This document shows, in pieces, positions 8,677 to 15,797 of a stretch of DNA of 64,000 nucleotides; within the stretch, counting starts at the first letter, position 1; the number at the start of each line of letters is the position of its first letter. A program made the translations under genes and the position numbers. The notes under the pieces are model-generated. The model did not search any database. It was not told the origin of the DNA and was given only the letters and a program-made list of their open reading frames with translations. The stretch is from Roseibium algicola. Its GTDB lineage: Bacteria > Pseudomonadota > Alphaproteobacteria > Rhizobiales > Stappiaceae. The DNA lies in NCBI RefSeq assembly GCF_001999245.1, contig NZ_CP019630.1, positions 4,493,001-4,557,000 of the forward strand, given 5' to 3'.

Positions 8677-9837
8677 TCAGGCTCCGAGCGGGCGGAAGAT
8701 GTCGCGACTGATGATGTGGCGCTGGATCTCGCTGGTGCCATCCCAGATCCGTTCCACCCGGGCGTCGCGCCAGAAACGTTCGATGGGGAAGTCGTCCATC
8801 AGACCCATGCCGCCGAAGATCTGCAGCGTCGTGTCGGTGACGCGCGCCAGCATTTCGGTCGCGTAAACCTTGGCACTTGCAATCTCACGGTTGGCGGGCA
8901 AACCCTGGTCGAGACGCCAGGCTCCGGCAAGCGTCAACCAGTCGGCGGCATCGATCTCGGTGATCATGTCGGCGACCTGGAAGCTGACGCCCTGGAACTT
9001 GGCGATCGCCTGGCCGAACTGCTTGCGCTCGGCGGCATAGTTCACCGCATAGTCGAAACAGCGACGGGCGCGGCCAACGCTCATGGTGGCAACCGTCAGA
9101 CGGGTGGCATAAAGCCATTCGTTCATCACCTCGAAGCCACCGTCGACTTCGCCGAGCACCTGGCCGTCCGGCAGGCGGCAATTGTCGAAATAAAGAATGC
9201 AGTTCTTGTAGCCCCGATGGCTGACGGAGCGATAGCCGTCGCGCACCTCGAAGCCGGGTGTGCCCCGGTCGACCAGAAAACAGGTGATGCGCTTCTTGGG
9301 GCCTTTTGGTGTTTCGTCAACGCCTGTCGCCACAAATACGATGAAGAAATCCGCGTGTTCGGCGCCGGAGATGAAATGCTTGGAGCCGGAGACCACCCAG
9401 TCTCCTCCGTCGCGCACCGCCTGGCATTTCATGCCGCGCACATCCGAGCCGGCATCGGGTTCGGTCATGGCCAGCGCGTCCATCTTCTCGCCGCGCACGG
9501 CCGGCAGAAGGTAGCGCTCGATCTGCTCGCCCTTGCAGGCCATCAGGATGTTCTGGGGACGGCCGAAAAAGTGGTTCAGCGCCATCGATCCGCGCCCCAG
9601 TTCCCGTTCCACCAGGGTGAAATCAAGATGGCTCAGGCCGGCGCCGCCCACTTCTTCCGGGAAGTTACAGGCGTAGAAGCCGAGATCGATACATTTGCGC
9701 TTGATCTCCTCGCCGAGTTCGGCGGGCACCTGGCCCGTCTTCTCGACAAGTTCCTCATGCGGGTAAATCTCGTTTTCAACGAAGGACCGGACCGTGGAGA
9801 CGATCATCTCCTGTTCTTCGCTCAGCCCAAAATGCAT
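8677..9837 (-). CDS. Acyl-CoA dehydrogenase, candidate gamma-butyrobetainyl-CoA dehydrogenase
   Basis: This 386-residue FAD-dependent acyl-CoA dehydrogenase has the family pattern: N-terminal helical domain, ALAMTEPDAGSDVRG and WVVSGSKHFISGA in the beta domain, RKQFGQAIAKFQ, and the C-terminal IFGGMGLMDDFPIERFWRDARVERIWDGTSEIQR. The position of the catalytic base found in short- and medium-chain enzymes (E in EGT) is Asp here, at about residue 366. GAGGAG precedes the ATG. It is the first gene of the operon, and the predicted reaction is gamma-butyrobetainyl-CoA to crotonobetainyl-CoA. An electron-transfer flavoprotein would be the expected acceptor and is not encoded in the window. Confidence 0.85.
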   Translation of the reverse strand: MHFGLSEEQEMIVSTVRSFVENEIYPHEELVEKTGQVPAELGEEIKRKCIDLGFYACNFPEEVGGAGLSHLDFTLVERELGRGSMALNHFFGRPQNILMACKGEQIERYLLPAVRGEKMDALAMTEPDAGSDVRGMKCQAVRDGGDWVVSGSKHFISGAEHADFFIVFVATGVDETPKGPKKRITCFLVDRGTPGFEVRDGYRSVSHRGYKNCILYFDNCRLPDGQVLGEVDGGFEVMNEWLYATRLTVATMSVGRARRCFDYAVNYAAERKQFGQAIAKFQGVSFQVADMITEIDAADWLTLAGAWRLDQGLPANREIASAKVYATEMLARVTDTTLQIFGGMGLMDDFPIERFWRDARVERIWDGTSEIQRHIISRDIFRPLGA

Positions 9838-9914
9838 CGGAATCTCCTCTTGCCTCAGGTCGACGAGAGTGAGACAAACGGGCTTGCTCCATTGTGCAAT
9901 TTTGGTTTGAAATC

Positions 9915-10862
9915 ATGCCGATTTCACAAAAATCGAATTCGGTTCGAAAAATCTGCGTGCTGTTGTTCGAAAGCTTTTCGAACCACTGCCTGGCAAATGC
10001 GATCGAGCCGTTCCGGGCAGCAAACACGATTGCCCGAAAGCAGCTCTATTCCTGGCAGCACGTGAGCCTTGCCGGAGGGACCGTCACGTCGTCCAGCGGT
10101 CTGCCGGTGGCGACGTCTGCCTGGTCGGAGGCAAAGCCTGGTGGCGATTATCTCTTCATCATGCCGAGCTACGGTTTCGAGGCTTTTGCAGGTCAGTCAA
10201 CCGTGCGCGCCTTGAAGGCCGCAAGGCAACGGTTCGGCACGTTGGTCGGCATGGATACCGGCGCATGGCTGTTGGCGGCCGCCGGTTTGCTGGAAGGCCG
10301 CAAGGCAACGATCCACTGGGATGAACTGACGGGATTTGCCGAAAGATTTCCGGATGTCGATGCAGTGGAGGACCGTTTTGTACTTGATGGCAACATCTGT
10401 ACCTGCGGCGGGGCGTCGACCACATTCGAACTGGCGCTGGAGCTGATCAAGCGGCATCACAGCCCGATGTTCGCGCTCGAGGTGGCAGCCCTGTTCATGT
10501 ATGGCGACAAGCTGGACATGCACGATCCGCACAAGCGTTTGTCGGCGGATGCCCTGGTGCGCAGCGCGACTGCGCTGATGCGGCGGACCATCGAGGCACC
10601 GATGCCGATTGAAGATCTTGCCCGGCAGCTGAAGGTGGACCAGCGTACCCTGGAGCACCGGTTCCAGCGGGAAATGTCGATGACGCCACTGGGGGTCTAC
10701 AAGGCGATCCGCCTGCGCGAGGCGCGCCGGCTTGTGGAATTGACCATGCTGGGGATTGCCGAAATTGCAGAGCGTTGCGGCTATCGCAACGCGAGTGCAA
10801 TGACCCGAGCCTACCGGCAGGAATTCGGCCAGTCGCCGCGCGAGCACCGGCGAAGCAGATAG
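9915..10862 (+). CDS. GlxA/CdhR-type AraC-family regulator of the carnitine operon
   Basis: Residues of about 10-190 form a DJ-1/PfpI-like domain that lacks an enzyme role in this family, and about 215-315 form an AraC double helix-turn-helix (IEDLARQLKVDQRTLEHRFQREM, then IAEIAERCGYRNASAMTRAYRQEFGQSP). GlxA-family members such as CdhR and GbdR of Pseudomonas control carnitine and betaine catabolism. The gene is divergent from the operon with about 77 bases between starts, so it very likely activates that operon from the shared region. The start is uncertain: an in-frame GTG at 9894 is also possible, and neither start has a strong Shine-Dalgarno. Confidence 0.82.
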   Translation: MPISQKSNSVRKICVLLFESFSNHCLANAIEPFRAANTIARKQLYSWQHVSLAGGTVTSSSGLPVATSAWSEAKPGGDYLFIMPSYGFEAFAGQSTVRALKAARQRFGTLVGMDTGAWLLAAAGLLEGRKATIHWDELTGFAERFPDVDAVEDRFVLDGNICTCGGASTTFELALELIKRHHSPMFALEVAALFMYGDKLDMHDPHKRLSADALVRSATALMRRTIEAPMPIEDLARQLKVDQRTLEHRFQREMSMTPLGVYKAIRLREARRLVELTMLGIAEIAERCGYRNASAMTRAYRQEFGQSPREHRRSR

Positions 10863-10880
10863 TCCCGGCCGAAAAACGAG

Positions 10881-10911
10881 AAAGGCCGCGCTAGACGCGC
10901 GGCCCTTTCTT
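10881..10911. terminator. Bidirectional hairpin terminator
   Basis: AAAGGCCGCGC pairs with GCGCGGCCCTTT (one bulged C) around a short TAGA-type loop. It lies between the convergent regulator gene and the small exported protein gene. Confidence 0.7.
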
Positions 10912-10929
10912 GGAAGGTTTGAAAAGACC

Positions 10930-11292
10930 TTACTTGTGCGGGAAACCGGCTTTTGCTGTACCGTTCCAGTCGCCCTGGAAAGGCAGGATATGCAGCGGCT
11001 TCTTCGCCCTGGCACCCTGTGCCCTTGCACCGGCGACCTGTTGCTGGGCAACTGTCAGCCGCTCTTCGCCATTGTAACTGCCGACAACCGGCAGGATCAG
11101 CAGATTGCCGCTGCGCGCTTCAGCCAGAGCCTTTGCATTGACGGTCTGCTGGATGCGGACGGAAACAGGCTTGTCGCCGTTGAGATCACCGCGGGTGTCG
11201 TCCGGGTCGATGGCGAAGGCATTGCCGGCCAGCGCGCCGGATACAAAGGCTGCGGTCAGCAGGGTCGACAGAATTTTCTTAGAAGTACGCAT
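10930..11292 (-). CDS. Small exported hypothetical protein
   Basis: The 120-residue protein begins MRTSKKILSTLLTAAFVSGALAGNAFA, a clear signal peptide with AFA as the cleavage site. The mature part is about 93 residues, mostly polar and alanine/glutamine-rich in the middle (VAQQQVAGARAQGARAKK), with hydrophobic LLILPVV and LHILPF segments. GAGCAAGATC precedes the start as a weak ribosome site. I do not recognise the family, and the neighbours give no functional hint. Confidence 0.6.
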   Translation of the reverse strand: MRTSKKILSTLLTAAFVSGALAGNAFAIDPDDTRGDLNGDKPVSVRIQQTVNAKALAEARSGNLLILPVVGSYNGEERLTVAQQQVAGARAQGARAKKPLHILPFQGDWNGTAKAGFPHK

Positions 11293-11666
11293 GATCTTGC
11301 TCCATGTGTCTGTTTAAACTCATGAATGACTGCAGAGCGCTGTTTGCCCCGCAGGCTGTTCATGCCGGGAACAACGACACGAATGCTGATCGGTTGCGGC
11401 GGTGGCGGTAATAACATCAACACAAAAACATGAGGCCCTGTGAGAGGGTTCAAGCCTTGCGAGGCGCGTGTTTTGACACCACGCACGCGTTCATCATGAT
11501 CATTCGGCAAGCGGTGCCCGGCTCACCGACCCGTGAAAGGCGTGGGAGCTGAAGAGGCCGTTTTGCATCTGTTTTTCAAACCGCGATGACAAGCTCTTGA
11601 GCGCGCTTCTGCCAACACCGTCACCTCTTACATCTCGTCCAGAAACAGCAGAACAGGAATGTCACG
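11293..11666. other. Intergenic region without a recognised gene
   Basis: This 374-base divergent gap separates the exported-protein gene (minus) from the ECF sigma gene (plus) and must carry both promoters. No convincing small gene or structured RNA is visible. Confidence 0.4.
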
Positions 11667-12149
11667 ATGGCCTGCACCAAGGACGACTTCACCAGAGACC
11701 TTCAGAGCGAAATCCCGCATCTGCGCAGATACGCCCGCTCTCTTACGCGAAACCCTGAAGCCGGTGATGATCTGATGCAGACCTCGCTGGAAAAGGCGCT
11801 GCGGCATCACGCCAGCTTCCACTGCGGTACGCAGCTGCGCCGCTGGCTGTTCACGATTGCCCGCAATGCCTATCGCGACGAAAGAAAATGGCTTGCCCGG
11901 CGGGGTGACCACCTGCCCATCGAGGACTGGCTTCAGGAAACCCAGGCAGCGCCCGCTCAGGAAAAGCATCTGGAGCTGGAAGACGTTGCCAGGGGCATCG
12001 CCGGACTTCGGCCGGAAGACAGGGATGCTCTCGAATTGCGGGTGTTTTCGGGCCTGTCCACCGGGCAAATTGCCAAGCAGACGGGTGTGGCCGTCGGAAC
12101 GGTGAAAAGCCGGCTTTCCAGGGCGCGGCACCTGCTTGCTGCCGTCTGA
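11667..12149 (+). CDS. ECF-type RNA polymerase sigma factor
   Basis: This 160-residue protein has an ECF sigma region 2 (LRRYARSLTRNPEAGDDLMQTSLEKALRH, then LRRWLFTIARNAYRDERK) joined by a short acidic linker to region 4 (LRPEDRDALELRVFSGLSTGQIAKQTGVAVGTVKSRLSRAR). The LRRYARSLT and AWLFTI-like motifs resemble EcfG/general-stress sigma factors of alphaproteobacteria. No anti-sigma factor, NepR or PhyR gene is adjacent, so the control partner must lie elsewhere or the subfamily differs. It is a single-gene unit between an exported-protein gene and the prophage-like region. Confidence 0.85.
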   Translation: MACTKDDFTRDLQSEIPHLRRYARSLTRNPEAGDDLMQTSLEKALRHHASFHCGTQLRRWLFTIARNAYRDERKWLARRGDHLPIEDWLQETQAAPAQEKHLELEDVARGIAGLRPEDRDALELRVFSGLSTGQIAKQTGVAVGTVKSRLSRARHLLAAV

Positions 12150-12182
12150 CCACCGGCAGGCGCTTCGCCTTGTCTTTCGGCG

Positions 12183-12518
12183 TCAGGCCGCGACCCTGGC
12201 CGTGACACCGGCAAGCCGGGCGGTCAGACGTTCGGTTCGATAGTCTGACCAGTTTTCCGCGGTTTCCTCCTCGTCTTCCCCGATCTCGGGGAAGGCGGCG
12301 GACAGGACCGCGCTGGTGATGTCGTTGCACCAGCCTTCCGCGGGATTGAATTCCAGAACCGCCTGAACCTTCTCGAGTTGCCCGGCCTGAAGATCCTCGA
12401 TGATCCTGTGCAGGCTCATGTCTGCCAGATCGGTTTCCGGCGTATAGAAGCAGTTTCCGAGTTCGCAAATCACTGAATAGAACGACATGTCGAGGTTCAA
12501 AGCCAAAAAAGCCTCCAT
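12183..12518 (-). CDS. Hypothetical protein under prophage-operator control
   Basis: The 111-residue protein is acidic, with two cysteines near the start (VICELGNCFYTPET), a predicted helical middle, and a C-terminal SDYRTERLTARLAGVTARVAA. I do not recognise it. The important observation is upstream: two abutting 15-bp operator-like repeats (12525-12554) end just before the start codon at 12518. This suggests repression by the nearby S24-type repressor, as for a phage gene. An internal Met at residue 11 (MSFYSV) is an alternative start. Confidence 0.55.
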   Translation of the reverse strand: MEAFLALNLDMSFYSVICELGNCFYTPETDLADMSLHRIIEDLQAGQLEKVQAVLEFNPAEGWCNDITSAVLSAAFPEIGEDEEETAENWSDYRTERLTARLAGVTARVAA

Positions 12519-12524
12519 CTAAAA

Positions 12525-12539
12525 TACGTTGAAAGCGTA
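12525..12539. promoter_or_regulatory. Operator-like half-site pair, copy 1
   Basis: TACGT-TGAAA-GCGTA matches the TACGC-N5-GCGTA pattern with one mismatch. It lies directly upstream of the 111-residue protein gene and abuts copy 2. Confidence 0.6.
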
Positions 12540-12554
12540 TACGCAAATTGCGTA
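12540..12554. promoter_or_regulatory. Operator-like palindrome, copy 2
   Basis: TACGC-AAATT-GCGTA is a perfect inverted repeat, in tandem with copy 1 at exact 15-bp spacing. Confidence 0.65.
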
Positions 12555-12720
12555 CATGTCAAATCTTCGTTAATCGGCTATATGACAAAAGCGTATGACC
12601 GCCCCGAAGTGTTGGCGTCGCGTCAAGACGTGATCGGTCGCGATAGACCGGTTGCGCGAAATGCGCGAGGGGGCGGGCCGAATTTCGGCCTGAGAAGAAG
12701 TGGAGGCGGGGTCGGCGGCG

Positions 12721-13455
12721 CTAGACGACCTGCCGGATGACGCTCAATACCTTGGCTATGATGCGGACTTCCGTTGCTTCTTCATCGTGCTCGTTGAAGA
12801 TCACCGGCTCCTGAAAGCGCGGATCGTTGGATTCCGGTTGCAGTTCTATCTGGCCGTTCCGGCGAATGATCCGCTTGGCGGTGCGTTCGATGGTATGGCC
12901 ACCATCTCTGGTCCGCTCCACGACGGCAAGGTCTCCCGACTTGATCTCGATGCCGGCTTCCAGATAGTCGACGCACAGGATCAAATCGCCGCTCCATGCG
13001 ATCCGGTTGAGGCTTTCGCCATTGATTTGCAACAGATATTGGCTTTCGCTCGGAAAGCGAAGGTCTCCCGCGAAACTGGTTTTCTTGGTGGCGTCCGTCT
13101 CGAACAGTCCGGACTCCATCCAGAGGCCGGCAGCCACCTGGCCCTTGATCTCCAGAGGTGTAGCGGCTCTTGACGGTGCGCTGGAGGCATCCAGATCGGT
13201 GATGGAATCGGGGGCGAGCGCAAGAATGTCTTCCCGGGTGATCGGTTGCTCGCCCTTGCCCAGGAGGACAGGAAGAAGCTTCGCCACGAAATCCGACGGC
13301 AGTGCAGGTTTCAGGTAGTCGGCGCTGAAATAGCGCTGGATGGAAGAGGCGTTCTGATAGCCCATGGCCCGTGCGATGGCGCGGATCGACAGGCCGCTGC
13401 GGTCCTTCAGGTCCACAAGCTGGCGGGAGACTGCAGATTGTTCGTCCATATCCAT
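12721..13455 (-). CDS. Phage-type CI/S24 repressor
   Basis: The 244-residue protein has an N-terminal helix-turn-helix (about residues 10-70, LSIRAIARAMGYQNASSIQRYF) and a C-terminal LexA/S24 peptidase-like domain. That domain has GESLNRIAWSGDLILCV (the serine is the S in GESL) and GDLAVVERT, followed by KRI in the right place for the catalytic lysine. This is the layout of phage repressors that self-cleave after DNA damage. It is divergent from the small phage genes starting at 13581, and operator-like repeats lie on both of its flanks. It most likely maintains lysogeny of a prophage that is now incomplete. Confidence 0.82.
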   Translation of the reverse strand: MDMDEQSAVSRQLVDLKDRSGLSIRAIARAMGYQNASSIQRYFSADYLKPALPSDFVAKLLPVLLGKGEQPITREDILALAPDSITDLDASSAPSRAATPLEIKGQVAAGLWMESGLFETDATKKTSFAGDLRFPSESQYLLQINGESLNRIAWSGDLILCVDYLEAGIEIKSGDLAVVERTRDGGHTIERTAKRIIRRNGQIELQPESNDPRFQEPVIFNEHDEEATEVRIIAKVLSVIRQVV

Positions 13456-13484
13456 AATTCGGTCACCAGGTCACGTAAGATGCA

Positions 13485-13499
13485 TACGTATTAGCAGTA
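13485..13499. promoter_or_regulatory. Degenerate operator-like site near the repressor start
   Basis: TACGT-ATTAG-CAGTA partly matches the 15-bp pattern. It sits 30 bases upstream of the repressor gene, where an autoregulatory site is expected. Confidence 0.4.
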
Positions 13500-13517
13500 A
13501 AAACGTACGGAGTCCAG

Positions 13518-13546
13518 TTGACATACGTACGCAATAAGCGTACAAA
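13518..13546 (+). promoter_or_regulatory. Rightward phage promoter with embedded operator
   Basis: TTGACA (13518-13523), a 17-base spacer and TACAAA (13541-13546) form a sigma-70 promoter reading toward 13581. A perfect operator palindrome, TACGC-AATAA-GCGTA, occupies 13528-13542 inside the spacer, so repressor binding would block RNA polymerase. Confidence 0.65.
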
Positions 13547-13580
13547 ATTTGAGTCATCAAGTGAATGCGTGGGAGTGACG

Positions 13581-13631
13581 ATGGAAGCTCAGACAATCCT
13601 TCGACAAATGGCAGAGGAGACCGGCCGATGA
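13581..13631 (+). CDS. 16-residue leader ORF, translationally coupled to the next gene
   Basis: MEAQTILRQMAEETGR begins 9 bases after a GGGAG Shine-Dalgarno, and its TGA overlaps the ATG of the following gene as ATGA. It is the first open frame after the promoter at 13518. It may be a functional leader that delivers ribosomes to the next start, or a short real peptide. The evidence is only positional. Confidence 0.5.
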   Translation: MEAQTILRQMAEETGR

Positions 13632-13975
13632 GGGACCTGAAGGACGAAATTGAGGAAGCGCAGGCAAAGGTTGCGCATCTGAGGATCAGGGCGGAACGAC
13701 CGAGTGCCCGGCTGGAAGACGAGTTCGCGTTGGAAAAAGCGCGCAACAGGTTGCTGACTCTGGAGTTGCGGAACCTGAAGCAGGGCAGGGACGTGCGCGG
13801 CAGTTCCAGCCCGAAGGGCAATCCGGGTGTTGTCGGGAGCAGGCAGCACATGAGGCAAGCGCCCTTCGCAAAAAGAACAAATAGTGAACAATTGCCGCGT
13901 ACGGCCAGGGAAAAGGCAGAAGCGGCTTTTGCAGCGGTGCAAGGTATCGCGGCGGAAAAGAAAGGTCGGGTCTGA
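13628..13975 (+). CDS. Small coiled-coil phage-type protein
   Basis: The 115-residue protein begins MRDLKDEIEEAQAKVAHLRIRAE, and its first 60 residues have the spacing of a charged coiled coil. The rest is basic and probably disordered. The start at 13628 is supported by AGGAG upstream and by ATGA coupling to the 16-residue leader. The stop overlaps the next start as TGATG. I do not recognise the family. Its position right after the repressor-controlled promoter suggests an early prophage gene. Confidence 0.6.
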   Translation: MRDLKDEIEEAQAKVAHLRIRAERPSARLEDEFALEKARNRLLTLELRNLKQGRDVRGSSSPKGNPGVVGSRQHMRQAPFAKRTNSEQLPRTAREKAEAAFAAVQGIAAEKKGRV

Positions 13976-14391
13976 TGGCTTCGGGAGGACTGGTCGACAG
14001 GATCGCTGCTGAGTATGGCGTTCATTTCATCAGCCACACCAGACGGGTGCAAGGTCGGCACCAGTCGAAGGCCCGCAGAACTTGCCAGACCCTGCTGACG
14101 AAACACGGGGCGGAACATCTGCGCCTCGTCTTCGGTCTGATCAACACCGCGGAGAACCGGGGGAACTGGTCAGCGCCATGCTTTACTGCCGTGTCCTGGC
14201 TTGTCTTGAACAAGCCGGACTGGGTGGAACGGCGAGGTTTTCTGGACCAGTTCGACAGGATCGATCTGGAAGAGTTGCTTGGCAGTGCAAGACATATAAA
14301 CCCCTCCGCTCCGACCCTTACGCTCGCCGTTCTGCTCTCCTACGAACTTGACAAACTCCTGGAAACGGGTCGGGAGGGGATCGCTGCATGA
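13975..14391 (+). CDS. Hypothetical phage-region protein
   Basis: This 138-residue protein is coupled to the preceding gene by a TGATG overlap. It is mostly helical, with a basic segment (RRVQGRHQSKARRTCQTLLTKHG), a tryptophan-containing core (NRGNWSAPCFTAVSWLVLNKPDW) and a leucine-rich C-terminus. Proteins of this size and look are found next to DUF6362-like genes in alphaproteobacterial prophages, but I cannot name a function. It could be a replication or DNA-metabolism accessory protein. Confidence 0.6.
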   Translation: MASGGLVDRIAAEYGVHFISHTRRVQGRHQSKARRTCQTLLTKHGAEHLRLVFGLINTAENRGNWSAPCFTAVSWLVLNKPDWVERRGFLDQFDRIDLEELLGSARHINPSAPTLTLAVLLSYELDKLLETGREGIAA

Positions 14392-14547
14392 GCACTATTG
14401 TCAGTTGGTGTCGGTTGATTACACTGCGGCCGTCAATCTTCGGCTGTATTGAGTCGCTCAGGGGTTGCACGCTTGGCTTGCCGCGCTCGGGGGGAGGCGG
14501 CGCCGGACGGATCTTTCACCGGTATTTTGAGAGAGGGGGTTTTGAAC

Positions 14548-14712
14548 ATGAACGGTTACCTGACGAAGGCACAGATTTTTGCCTTCGAACGCGGAGCGAC
14601 CGCGTGCCGGGAAGGCAAGTCCCGTGAGGACAATCCTTATCCGCCGAAGGCCGATTATTTCGGTTTGTGGGAAGAGGGCTACCAGAAAGAGCGTGAGGGC
14701 CAGGGCAAATAA
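14548..14712 (+). CDS. Ribosome modulation factor-like small protein
   Basis: The 54-residue protein has the Rmf pattern: AFERGATACREGKSREDNPY, then a tryptophan-containing LWEEGYQKE. E. coli RMF has the same order of a glycine-containing helix, an N-P-Y type turn and W-x-x-G-W near the end. RMF binds 70S ribosomes and promotes their hibernating dimer form. Here the gene lies between phage-type genes, so it may be a prophage copy that adjusts host translation. The start is the ATG at 14548, with GAGAGGGGG upstream at long spacing. Confidence 0.6.
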   Translation: MNGYLTKAQIFAFERGATACREGKSREDNPYPPKADYFGLWEEGYQKEREGQGK

Positions 14713-14798
14713 CCGCCTCAGGCCTGCATCTTTGCTGCCGCGGGGCCGTTTGAGCGGCCGCGCGGTTCTGTGCCCACTACAGTTTCAAGAGAGACGAT

Positions 14799-15182
14799 AT
14801 GGAAACAAGCGTACCTGACCAGATCCTGGCCCGGTTGACGGAGGCTGTCGAAGTGATTGCGGTAACCGGAAAGGGTGACGGACCGCGGGCGGTTCTGGCA
14901 AGCTGGCCCGAATGCCAGGGCAAGATCGCCCGGCGTCGTCGCACCTACCCGCCCCGGGCGATCAGCCGGGCTGAAGAGGCGATCACCTGGTTCTCCCTGA
15001 TCGAGGACCCGGATGCGCGCCGCGCCCTGCAGTTCGAAGTGATGTGCAAGGCGGGCGGCGGCAAGTTTTCCCGGATCTGCGAAAAATACGGCTGGAAACG
15101 CTCAACGGTTACCAGTCGGAACAAGGCTGTTCTGCGCCGGCTGGCGAAAAGGCTTGGTGAGGAAAGCCCCGTCGATCACTGA
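14799..15182 (+). CDS. DUF6362-like putative DNA-binding phage protein
   Basis: The 127-residue basic protein carries a helix-turn-helix-like region near its end (GGGKFSRICEKYGWKRSTVTSRNKAVLRRLAKRL). The middle has EAITWFSLIEDPDARRALQFEVMCKA. This matches my memory of DUF6362 proteins, which commonly sit just upstream of the terminase small-subunit gene in alphaproteobacterial prophages. No terminase follows here; one appears at 32354, 17 kb away. A role in late-gene control or packaging is possible. Confidence 0.6.
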   Translation: METSVPDQILARLTEAVEVIAVTGKGDGPRAVLASWPECQGKIARRRRTYPPRAISRAEEAITWFSLIEDPDARRALQFEVMCKAGGGKFSRICEKYGWKRSTVTSRNKAVLRRLAKRLGEESPVDH

Positions 15183-15446
15183 ACGCTACGACGTCGGACC
15201 GGAGGCGGGCTGGTGCCTTGCTGATCCGGGAATTGGCTTTTGAAAGAAGAAGTCATTCCTCCTGCGTTGCGCCAATGCAGGAGGAATGCACGGCTTGAAT
15301 GACGGGCTTCGCCCTTGTTCTCAAAAGGTATGCAACAGGTTTTGCAATCGCCCCTTTACGGTTGTTGGAAGTTTGAACTACAACTTTTTAATTGCTCGTC
15401 CCCGCGTCGACGCCGGGACATTTGGATAGATGGTTTGGAGAAATTG

Positions 15447-15740
15447 ATGACCGACTTGAAAACACTGACCCTTCACGACTTTGAAAAGCTGCTGGATCAG
15501 GTGTTCGAGGTCAGGTCGGTTCCGGCTGATATCCAGTTGTCCCTCGTGGAGGTCAAATTGATGGGCTCCGGCGAGCGGCAGGGAGGGGCTTTTTCCACGT
15601 TGTGGCAAGGTCCGCAGGAGCCATTGCTGGAGCAATCCATCTACAGGCTCTATCGGCCGGATTTCGGCGAGCAGGACGTGTTTCTGGTTCCGGTTGCGCA
15701 GAAGGAAGCCGGCATTCAGTATGAAGCCGTGTTCACCTGA
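15447..15740 (+). CDS. DUF6916-like small protein of the tail-collar cluster
   Basis: The 97-residue protein starts at the ATG at 15447 with GGAG upstream (MTDLKTLTLHDFEKLLDQVFEV). It alternates charged and hydrophobic residues in the manner of a beta-barrel (EAFSTLWQGP-like segment, LYRPDFGEQDVFLVPV). It resembles DUF6916 proteins that accompany clusters of tail-collar proteins. It is convergent with the acetyltransferase gene of that cluster. Its molecular role is unknown. Confidence 0.6.
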   Translation: MTDLKTLTLHDFEKLLDQVFEVRSVPADIQLSLVEVKLMGSGERQGGAFSTLWQGPQEPLLEQSIYRLYRPDFGEQDVFLVPVAQKEAGIQYEAVFT

Positions 15741-15797
15741 TCGCATACTGTCTGACAGGCTGGTGGCCGCCGCAGTCTGGTGGCCGGGCTCGCTGCT

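Noticed and set aside
8716..10065. A 449-residue plus-strand frame opposite the acyl-CoA dehydrogenase gene
   Set aside because: It is antisense to a certain gene and runs into the regulator gene in the wrong frame. There are no motifs.
14388..14627. A 79-residue frame starting with an ATGA overlap after the 138-residue phage-region gene
   Set aside because: It runs through the RMF-like gene in another frame, has low-complexity composition (glycine/arginine-rich) and no family likeness.
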